In this document: positions 1 to 5,304 of the stretch, in pieces
Position numbering within the stretch: position 1 is the stretch's first letter
Layout: every line of letters starts with the position of its first letter
Assembly (NCBI GenBank): GCA_016210375.1
Contig: JACQUH010000113.1
Coordinates: 1 to 9,996, forward strand
Source: Chloroflexota bacterium
Lineage (GTDB): Bacteria > Chloroflexota > Dehalococcoidia > Lucifugimonadales > JACPCL1
Direction of reading: 5' to 3'
DNA length: 9,996 nt
Position numbers and translations under genes: made by a program
Notes under the pieces: model-generated
Databases searched by the model: none
Seen by the model: only the letters and a program-made list of their open reading frames with translations
Told to the model about the DNA's origin: nothing

Positions 1-295
1 ATAGCAAAAGCCCTGAGCGGAGCGAAGGGGCAGGTTTGCCGTTCAGTCAGGTTCATGCCTTCTAAGTGTATGGTTATATGAGAGACAGTAGACTAGCTTG
101 CTGGCGGAGGCCGACTTGGGGTGGCTGTTGACGATCACCAACCATAAGCGGGCCCCGTCGCGTGCCTTGTGACAGGGGAGATTCCGACAAACGCGCGCAA
201 TGCCTCGTCGCCATAGGCGATCTGAGGGTATATCCTGGCAAAGCCAGTAATCCCAACTCTTCGGCTCATCTGTGGCTGCTCGGTCAACCTTGAAC
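1..295. other. Leading stretch with no supported gene
   Basis: I see no convincing gene here. A 94-codon open frame on the minus strand (43-327) would overlap the start of the next gene and has no recognisable motif. The plus-strand frames carry early stops. Base composition is lower in GC than the chromosomal genes further right. A weak hairpin can be drawn between GCCCT near 10 and AGGGGC near 27, with an unpaired base. No rRNA, tRNA or promoter could be supported. Confidence 0.4.
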
Positions 296-1234
296 ATGCT
301 GTTATACAAATGGGTGACGCCTGGCATGGCCTCCTACAGGGATCCCAAATGCGTTTGGTCTGTGGGAAATATCCAGCGAGTTGAAGACTGTGACCCTGCG
401 TCTGTTGGTGCCAAAGGACGGGGCCTTCATTTGCTTAAACATCCTGTAGACGCTTTGCGTTATGGGTCCTGGCCGGGTCGCCTTTTCGAGGCCGAGCCGG
501 TCGGACCAATAGTCGCTGAGGATGATGAGAAGGTACGCTGCGAAAGGGTCCGGCTGTTGCGTGAAGTGGATAGTGGACTGGTGTTTGGCCAAAGCGGTGC
601 TGAGGTGGTGTCATTTCTGCTGCAGTTGGAGCACATGCCCTGGCTCAAGGGCGCCCAGTCCCACAGCGCCGCTGTGGGCGCCGCAGGCAAGTACCAGCAA
701 CGCCTGGCGGTTTGGGGCTGGACGGAAGTGCCTATCCAGATATGCAGGTTCCACGACTGGCAGGCTGCCACTTCCATGGTACGGAAGGGGTTTCGGCCCG
801 CCACAAGAGTGGGCGCCTGTAGTGCGTGGCACGCGCTGAGCCTTCCGTGGATGACTTGGGCAAGCCCTTGGGCCGCCTCCTCGGCATGGGAAGCCGCCTG
901 GCGGGGCATGGAGGCGAGATCAACGGGTACTGCATGGGACTTGGCGAGGACGAACTGGAAGGGTTCAACACCTTGGCCATCTTTCCGAGACCACGCGTGG
1001 AGGGACATGGCTTATTCCATCAAGGTGACCATAGGAATAGTATCTGGGGCCGCCGCCGCGGATGCCGCCCGAGCGGCCGAGTACCTCATGGGTTCTCATC
1101 TCTTGCCGCCAGATCCCTTCGAACCGTTGATGGAAGTGTGGCGGCTGGGCTATTGGCCTATGGGGGTTATTGAGGGGCGCTATGTGTTGGGGGACCTGTC
1201 GCCGATGATCCCGAGCGTAGCAGCGGCGGGATGA
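296..1234 (+). CDS. Ala/Trp-rich hypothetical protein, DUF7666-like phage-associated type
   Basis: The product is about 312 residues and its function is unknown. The first 95 residues follow a pattern I associate with DUF7666-type phage and plasmid proteins: a short YKW start, then a G-L-H-L segment ('GRGLHLLKHPVDALRY'), then 'GRLFEAEPVGPIVAEDDEKV' and 'VRLLREV'. The middle is rich in Ala and Trp ('SAWEAAWRG', 'AWDLA', 'HAWRDMAYS'), also usual for such proteins. The C-terminus has 'PFEPLMEVWRLGYWPMGVIEG', a motif I recall closing related proteins. I chose ATG 296 because the family match begins directly there. A GTG at 272 in the same frame is possible. Neither start has a clear Shine-Dalgarno site. 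It lies 47 bp upstream of the HAD gene on the same strand. The family name is from memory and the call is moderate. Confidence 0.6.
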   Translation: MLLYKWVTPGMASYRDPKCVWSVGNIQRVEDCDPASVGAKGRGLHLLKHPVDALRYGSWPGRLFEAEPVGPIVAEDDEKVRCERVRLLREVDSGLVFGQSGAEVVSFLLQLEHMPWLKGAQSHSAAVGAAGKYQQRLAVWGWTEVPIQICRFHDWQAATSMVRKGFRPATRVGACSAWHALSLPWMTWASPWAASSAWEAAWRGMEARSTGTAWDLARTNWKGSTPWPSFRDHAWRDMAYSIKVTIGIVSGAAAADAARAAEYLMGSHLLPPDPFEPLMEVWRLGYWPMGVIEGRYVLGDLSPMIPSVAAAG

Positions 1235-1281
1235 GGGAACATCCGGCTGCCACAACTCCGGCCTAAGTTGATAGAGAAGAA

Positions 1282-1725
1282 ATGGAAGATTCCCAAGGCA
1301 ATGTCCCATCGTTGAATATCTTCTTCGATATGGACTATACGCTTTTGGGCATGGACGGCGGACTGCGTCCAGGCGCTAGAGAAATAATGCAACGCCTCAA
1401 GGCTGACGGGCATACGCTGTACGTATGGTCAGGGACAGGCATCCGATGGACAGAAGTGCGACAGCACAAACTCGACCCATACGTGACAGATTGTTTTGTC
1501 AAGCCGCTTAACAGCTTTGTTGAAGCCAGGGAACGACTGGACCTACCAGTCAGGCCAGACCTGGTCATAGACGACTATCCAGAAGTTCCCGCTGCCCTTG
1601 GTGGCATTTGGGTCAGGCCTTACTTGTTTGATAACGACAATGACGATGAAATGGAGCGCGTGTATCAGATGATCAGCCAACGACCCTTGACGGCCTTACT
1701 GGCGCACCAATCGCGGGATCTTTGA
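1282..1725 (+). CDS. Small HAD-superfamily hydrolase
   Basis: The 147-residue product carries the four HAD phosphatase motifs in order. Motif I is 'FFDMDYTLL', with nucleophile Asp16, general acid/base Asp18 and Thr20. Motif II is 'VWSGTG' with Ser50. Motif III is Lys74 in 'FVKPL', and motif IV is the acidic pair Asp97-Asp98 in 'LVIDDYPE'. All catalytic residues are present, so a Mg-dependent phosphohydrolase is likely. The protein is short and has only a minimal cap, which usually goes with macromolecular or phage-type HAD phosphatases; the substrate cannot be named. A purine-rich stretch (AGAGAAGA, 1273-1280) touches the ATG, so spacing is poor. TTG 1312, just before motif I, is a possible alternative start. 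It probably shares a transcript with the preceding gene. Confidence 0.8.
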   Translation: MEDSQGNVPSLNIFFDMDYTLLGMDGGLRPGAREIMQRLKADGHTLYVWSGTGIRWTEVRQHKLDPYVTDCFVKPLNSFVEARERLDLPVRPDLVIDDYPEVPAALGGIWVRPYLFDNDNDDEMERVYQMISQRPLTALLAHQSRDL

Positions 1726-1735
1726 CCTAGAGTCA

Positions 1736-1894
1736 TTAAAGGCTCACCACCTGGCAGCCAGACTTCCCCAGGCCGCTCACTACTTCCAGGGTTGGCTGCA
1801 GCCCCTCGCGGCCGAGGCGATCTAGCGTCCAGGTGCTCACCACCTGGTACTCTCCACGCCGTGCGTCGTCGTACCGGGCATTCAGGGAGCAAGC
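1736..1894 (-). pseudogene. Serine recombinase (resolvase/invertase) fragment
   Basis: Read on the minus strand, this 52-codon interval between stop codons contains 'DDARRGEYQVVSTWTLDRLG' followed by 'REGLQPTLEVVSGLGKSG' and 'CQVVSL'. This matches the second half of the serine recombinase catalytic domain (PF00239): the 'DA..G.fdvv..w.LDRLgRe' strand-helix and the 'L...G..vvSL' strand that follows. The N-terminal part with the catalytic serine is absent, with a stop (TAG, 1895-1897) just upstream in frame. The frame ends in TAA at 1736-1738 right after the 'SL' that normally continues into the rest of the protein. It is therefore a decayed remnant, not a working gene. It sits between the HAD gene and the tRNA remnant, as expected for the worn end of a mobile element. 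Confidence 0.75.
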
Positions 1895-1916
1895 CTAGAC
1901 GGTAGACGGGCGTAAA

Positions 1917-1943
1917 AAGGCCCCAGGGATTGCCTGGGGCCTT
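1917..1943. terminator. Strong 11-bp perfect hairpin, possible bidirectional terminator
   Basis: AAGGCCCCAGG (1917-1927), a 5-nt loop, and CCTGGGGCCTT (1933-1943) form a perfect, very GC-rich stem. The stem is preceded by a run of A (1914-1918) and followed by CGCTTT. The run of T is interrupted on the plus strand. On the minus strand the A run reads as TTTTT directly after the hairpin, which favours leftward termination. It lies upstream of the recombinase remnant. Confidence 0.55.
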
Positions 1944-2008
1944 CGCTTTGCCTAGCTGGGGGCAAGGGCTTTTTGACACCATAACTGGACGTGCTCAAGA
2001 TTGGTTGC

Positions 2009-2054
2009 CCTGTCTGGAAGCACACCACAAAGAGCGGGCTATCTTCCAAGCAGG
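2009..2054. repeat. 12-bp inverted repeat ending in the tRNA anticodon arm
   Basis: CCTGTCTGGAAG (2009-2020) and CTTCCAAGCAGG (2043-2054) pair at 11 of 12 positions, counting one G-U pair, around a 22-nt loop. The right arm is the anticodon loop and 3' anticodon strand of the tRNA-Gly remnant. The first five bases of the left arm, CCTGT, would also serve as the missing 5' anticodon strand. It may be the core-type inverted sites of an integrase attachment site, or a leftover of the tRNA 5' half. Confidence 0.5.
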
Positions 2055-2084
2055 TCGTCACGGGTTCAAATCCCGTCCCCTGCT
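2043..2084 (+). tRNA. 3' half of tRNA-Gly(UCC), partial (attachment-site remnant)
   Basis: The parts of a tRNA from position 32 to the discriminator are all visible. The anticodon loop is CTTCCAA (2043-2049, anticodon TCC at 2045-2047). The 3' anticodon strand is GCAGG (2050-2054) and the variable loop TCGTC. The T arm is a perfect 5-bp stem, ACGGG/CCCGT (2060-2076), around TTCAAAT. The 3' acceptor strand is CCCCTGC (2077-2083) and the discriminator is T, which fits glycine. The matching 5' acceptor GCAGGGG and a proper D arm are missing upstream, and CCA is not encoded. Tyrosine recombinases often cross over in the anticodon loop and leave a 3' half like this at one end of the element. The element would then lie to the left and the old chromosome to the right. 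Confidence 0.65.
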
Positions 2085-2092
2085 TATCATGA

Positions 2093-2138
2093 AGAGGCCG
2101 ACGGCGTGCGCTGTGCACCTCCCACGGTTTCGGCCTCT
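2093..2138. repeat. 9-bp inverted repeat downstream of Lin0512 gene
   Basis: AGAGGCCGA (2093-2101) and TCGGCCTCT (2130-2138) are perfectly complementary around a 28-nt loop. It lies between the tRNA remnant and the end of the Lin0512 gene. It could act as a terminator for that gene on the minus strand, but no T run follows. Confidence 0.35.
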
Positions 2139-2168
2139 ACCGGTGGCGTTGCACTCCTACTGTGCCGC

Positions 2169-2513
2169 CTAGTCCGGCACATCCAGGCTCACGATGATTG
2201 CTGCGTTCGCCATGATCGTTGAATCGCCGCCGTCGCCATCGGAGAGCTCTAGCCCGCCTTCCATCACGTTGATGGTCTTGATGCCGTAGGGCAACTCAAG
2301 GAGGACCTCGCCAGGTCTCACGTTCTCGTGACGCGGGACGGCGACGTTGACCTCCACATACATCAGTCTCGGATCATACCCGAAAACCCCGGCGAAGGCC
2401 ACGCTGCTGTGCCGTAAAGCGTCTGCCACGGCCCGCCGCGCCGCCTTAGTAGAGTCCAACCCATGCAGGTCTACTCCTGTTCCCAGTTCCAGAAGGCACC
2501 GCCTGAGCGTCAT
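2169..2513 (-). CDS. Lin0512 family protein
   Basis: The 114-residue product matches the Lin0512 family (PF09585) along its whole length. It has 'LELGTGVDLHGLDSTKAARR' at residues 8-27, 'MYVEVNVAVPRHENV' in the middle, 'LPYGIKTINVMEGGLELSDG' after it, and the closing 'MANAAIIVSLDV'. Family members are small cytoplasmic proteins, and I know of no established biochemical function. The ATG at 2511-2513 has a strong Shine-Dalgarno site, GGGAGG, on the minus strand (2519-2524) at good spacing. The gene is 176 bp from the dehydrogenase gene upstream, so it may have its own promoter, though I could not find a good one. The stop codon sits inside a small hairpin (GTGCCG 2162-2167 / CGGCAC 2175-2180). 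Confidence 0.85.
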   Translation of the reverse strand: MTLRRCLLELGTGVDLHGLDSTKAARRAVADALRHSSVAFAGVFGYDPRLMYVEVNVAVPRHENVRPGEVLLELPYGIKTINVMEGGLELSDGDGGDSTIMANAAIIVSLDVPD

Positions 2514-2689
2514 AGCAACCTCCCAGCAATAATGTTGCGGTCAATAGAGGAGACGCCCCCCTCCTACAATCTTCGCCTAGCCAGCACGCGTCCTGGGGCT
2601 TGCGCCATAGTAGTATGGGAACACGGGCGCCGTCAATCATCCCGGCGGGGCGGACGGTCCCCTGGCCCAAGGGCCCGGATTGCTCCGAG

Positions 2690-3658
2690 CTAGACGACCG
2701 TCATCACGATCTTGCCGAAGACGGCGCGATCGGTGAGGAGCTTCTGCGCTGCCTCCGCCTGGGTCCAGGGCAAGACCTGCTGGACCACGGTGTGGAGCTT
2801 CCCCTCCTCAAACCACGCCTTGAGCTGCGACCATCCCCTTTGCTCCCCATCCTCCTGGGCCTCGTTAAAGACCCCCATGGGCTTGACCCACTGGCCCATT
2901 GCTGCCAGCGCGTTTGCATCGTAGGAGGCGCGCTGGCCCGCGGGGGCGCCGATAGTGACAATGCGCCCTCTCTGGGCCAGGGATCCGAGGGAGGCGTCAA
3001 AGATAGGGCCACCCACCGAGTCCAGCACGACATCCACCCCTCGGCCTCCGGTAAGGTGATGGAGCTCCGCCGCCACATCCTGCGTGGAGTAGTTTACCCC
3101 CGCCTCGGCGCCGAGCTGACGCCCTCGGGCCACCCGGGCGTCGCTGCCGGCGCTGGTCAAGACACGGGCGCCCAGGGCGCGGGCGATCTGGATGCCGGCC
3201 ATGCCAACGCCACTGCCCGCTGCATGGATCAGCGCCGTCTCCCCAGGCTTGAGGCCAGCCATCTTCGTAAGGGCATACCAGGCGGTCAGGAAAACGCAAG
3301 GCAGGGAAGCCGCCTCTACGATGCTCATGCCGCTCGGCGGGCGGTAGGCCGTTACAGCCCGGGTCAATACGTACTCTGCATAGGCGCCGCGCACCAGGGC
3401 TGTGACCGGGTCGCCGGGCCGCCAGCCCCGCACATCAATGCCCACGGCCTCCACGGCGCCGGCCACGTCCAGGCCGGGCGTAGCGGGCGGCTCCGGTTGC
3501 CCCGGGGGAGCGGTGCGCCGGCGTCCCAGGTCCGCACGATTCAGGCCGATGGCCTGGGCCTTGATAACGATCTGGTCTGGCCCTGGCTGGGGCGTGGGCA
3601 CCTCCTCCATTCGGAGCTCGCTTCCCGTGGCTGTGAAATGGACTCTGATGGCCCTCAC
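2690..3658 (-). CDS. Zinc-independent medium-chain dehydrogenase, quinone oxidoreductase-like
   Basis: The 322-residue product has the full length of the NADPH:quinone oxidoreductase branch of the medium-chain dehydrogenase/reductase family. The GroES-like domain has 'AIGLNRADLGRR' (residues 36-47), 'PGLDVAGAVEAVG' (61-73) and 'GAYAEYV' (91-97). The Rossmann domain has the nucleotide motif 'HAAGSGVGMAGIQIA' with AGSGVG at 147-152, then 'GADVVLDSVGG'-type sequence ('GRGVDVVLDSVGGPIF'). The C-terminus 'LTDRAVFGKIVMTV' is typical. The zinc-binding cysteines of alcohol dehydrogenases are absent. It likely reduces a quinone or an enone with NADPH in the cytoplasm; the substrate is unknown. The start is a GTG at 3656-3658, chosen because GGGAGGTG (3664-3671) lies 5 nt upstream and MRAIRVH is the usual N-terminus. 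Confidence 0.9.
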   Translation of the reverse strand: MRAIRVHFTATGSELRMEEVPTPQPGPDQIVIKAQAIGLNRADLGRRRTAPPGQPEPPATPGLDVAGAVEAVGIDVRGWRPGDPVTALVRGAYAEYVLTRAVTAYRPPSGMSIVEAASLPCVFLTAWYALTKMAGLKPGETALIHAAGSGVGMAGIQIARALGARVLTSAGSDARVARGRQLGAEAGVNYSTQDVAAELHHLTGGRGVDVVLDSVGGPIFDASLGSLAQRGRIVTIGAPAGQRASYDANALAAMGQWVKPMGVFNEAQEDGEQRGWSQLKAWFEEGKLHTVVQQVLPWTQAEAAQKLLTDRAVFGKIVMTVV

Positions 3659-3813
3659 TTCAGCACCTCCCTTGCTCTACGAGGCTGCTCAGCCCCCGAA
3701 GAGGGTAACCGTAGAGACTTCTGGGGATGGCCCCGCCGTTGCCTTTGCCCTGGCCTTCCTTGAAGCAGGGGGCCACCGGACCCTTGGCAACTGCGCTCCT
3801 TCCATATCGCTTG

Positions 3814-5130
3814 TCAGCCGTCCCCTTTGCGCGCCAGGACCTCCCTTGAGGTACGCTCTGGCGCGGATGGCGGCCTGGTCAACAGAAAAAAGACGGAACC
3901 CAGGCCGCTTACCACCGCAAGGATAAGGAACCCCTGGACGTAGTTCCCTTGGGTATCCGCCATGTAGCCAGCAAAGATAGGACCGAGCATGGAGCTAGCC
4001 GTGGTGAGGATTGCGGCCGCACCGGTGATCGTACCGAACGAAGTCCGCCCAAAGTACAGCCCGCGAATGGAGCTCATCATAGGACCCCGCATGCCCCAGA
4101 AGAGGCCGTACAGCACCGAAAAGACGAGGACATGCCAAAGGGCCGTTGCCAGGGCAAAAATCACAAGAGCTATGGATGTCCCCACCATGGCCCCTGCAGA
4201 CAGGTACCGCATGTCGTTTCGGTCGCCCAGGATGCCTCCAAGGATGCGGCCAAGGACCGTCGCCACGCCTATGACTCCAACCATGAGGGCGGCTGCGGAA
4301 GACGAGAGACCCACGTCCTGCTCAACGTGAGCGAACTGGTGGACTGTCACTGCGGAGATAATCATCACTGCCATGCCGTGGCCCAGGCCGATGAACCAGA
4401 AGCTGCGGGTCCTGAGGGCTTCCTTGAGGGTGAAATCAACTCCCGGCCCTGCCGCCTCCCGAAGGCCATCGCCCTGGCGACTCCCAGCGGAATCGGCTGG
4501 GGCGGAGACGCCATCCGGGAACGCACCGTAGGGCTCTGGGTCCCGCCGTACCAGCAAGGCCAGCGGGATGCATACCACCCAAATGGATATCCCCGAAGCC
4601 ACGGCCGCAGTACGCCAACCAAAAGTAGCCAGGGTAAACAGCAGCAGAGGCACAACAAGAATACCGGCAATGCCATTCCCCGTCTGTGACAGCGCCATAG
4701 CCAGCGTCCGCTTTCGCCGGAACCAGTTGTTCAGGGCAACGAAGAGGGCAATGCTGCCTGATAAGCTCCCACCAATGGCAAGGACCGTGTTCGCCACGTA
4801 ATAGGACCACAGGGAGTTGACCGTGCCCAAGAGAACCATGCCGAGGCCAAAGAGCACCGCACCAACCACCATGATCACCTTCGGTCCCAACCAGTCAACC
4901 AGGAATCCTTCCAGAGGACCGAGGAGCCCACTCTCCAACTGCATCAAGGACCGCCCTCCCGCCAGAGCGGTCTTGCTCCACCCAAACTCCTTCTCTAACG
5001 GAAGGAGGAATGCTCCAAGTCCCTGCCCTCCCACGCCGCTGCTGAGCATCTGGATGACCACCCCCACCCCCACGATGACCCATCCGTAAAAAACGCTTCG
5101 TCTTCTCCCCAGCAGCGATACCTGAAACAA
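3814..5130 (-). CDS. MFS transporter, oxalate/formate antiporter or monocarboxylate-like
   Basis: An integral membrane protein of about 439 residues with two blocks of hydrophobic segments, as in 12-helix MFS carriers. The opening 'FYGWVIVGVGVVIQML' and 'FLLPLEKEFGWSKTAL' are characteristic of the OFA/monocarboxylate branch. A loop 2-3 signature is seen in 'GFLVDWLGPKVIM', and its second-half copy in 'GGILGDRNDMRYL'. Substrates of this branch are usually small carboxylates; the exact one cannot be read. A longer frame reaches a TTG at 5184, but that codon lies upstream of a perfect -10 box (5173-5178). TTG 5128-5130 has AGAGGA (5140-5145) at good spacing and puts the first helix about 11 residues from the start, as usual in the family. 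The start is therefore a judgement call. It lies 155 bp upstream of the dehydrogenase gene. Confidence 0.88.
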   Translation of the reverse strand: MFQVSLLGRRRSVFYGWVIVGVGVVIQMLSSGVGGQGLGAFLLPLEKEFGWSKTALAGGRSLMQLESGLLGPLEGFLVDWLGPKVIMVVGAVLFGLGMVLLGTVNSLWSYYVANTVLAIGGSLSGSIALFVALNNWFRRKRTLAMALSQTGNGIAGILVVPLLLFTLATFGWRTAAVASGISIWVVCIPLALLVRRDPEPYGAFPDGVSAPADSAGSRQGDGLREAAGPGVDFTLKEALRTRSFWFIGLGHGMAVMIISAVTVHQFAHVEQDVGLSSSAAALMVGVIGVATVLGRILGGILGDRNDMRYLSAGAMVGTSIALVIFALATALWHVLVFSVLYGLFWGMRGPMMSSIRGLYFGRTSFGTITGAAAILTTASSMLGPIFAGYMADTQGNYVQGFLILAVVSGLGSVFFLLTRPPSAPERTSREVLARKGDG

Positions 5131-5172
5131 GGTTAACTTTCCTCTTGGTAGGATCGGCCAGTTACCTGGGGG

Positions 5173-5178
5173 ATTATA
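5173..5178 (-). promoter_or_regulatory. TATAAT -10 box for the MFS gene
   Basis: On the minus strand this reads TATAAT, a perfect sigma-70 -10 hexamer. The expected transcription start, about 7 nt downstream near 5165, leaves a leader of roughly 35 nt to TTG 5130. No good -35 hexamer is visible at 15-19 bp spacing, so an activator or a weak promoter is possible. Confidence 0.45.
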
Positions 5179-5208
5179 CACCAACCTCTGCTGTCTGCCC
5201 CCGTCGCC

Positions 5209-5234
5209 AGGGAATCCACGTTCCCTGTGGAACG
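5209..5234. repeat. Two overlapping, mutually exclusive hairpins
   Basis: AGGGAA (5209-5214) pairs with TTCCCT (5221-5226). CGTTCC (5219-5224) pairs with GGAACG (5229-5234) around CTGT. The two stems share bases, so only one can form at a time. The site lies between the end of the glycosyltransferase gene and the -10 box of the MFS gene. It could be an operator for the transporter or part of the glycosyltransferase 3' end. No T run supports termination. Confidence 0.4.
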
Positions 5235-5304
5235 CCGCAGCGGGGAGTTCGCAGGCGCGGTCCTCTTTAGTGGGGGAGATAGCAGAGAGGCCTTGAGACG
5301 GCTC

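Noticed and set aside
43..327. 94-codon open frame on the minus strand
   Set aside because: No recognisable motif, no clear ribosome site, and it overlaps the start of the better supported plus-strand gene.
1742..1847. 13-bp direct repeat GCTCACCACCTGG (1742-1754 and 1835-1847), at first taken for integrase arm sites
   Set aside because: Both copies encode Gln-Val-Val-Ser in the same frame of the serine-recombinase remnant, so the repeat is explained by similar coding.
1973..2001. Promoter TTGACA-N17-CAAGAT before the tRNA remnant
   Set aside because: The -35 box is perfect but the -10 box matches only 3 of 6, and no gene begins downstream on the plus strand.
1983..2084. A complete tRNA-Gly with a short intron in the anticodon loop
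   Set aside because: Upstream bases GCTCAAGATTGGTT and CCTGTCT resemble a D arm and anticodon strand, but the 5' acceptor does not pair with CCCCTGC and the D stem does not close. A 25-30 nt tRNA intron is not expected in bacteria.
2600..3763. 387-codon plus-strand open frame
   Set aside because: It is antisense to the dehydrogenase gene, which has clear family motifs and a strong ribosome site; the plus-strand translation has no sensible domain.
3728..3775. TGGCCCC/GGGGCCA inverted repeat downstream of the MFS gene as a terminator
   Set aside because: Only 7 bp with a 34-nt loop and no T run.
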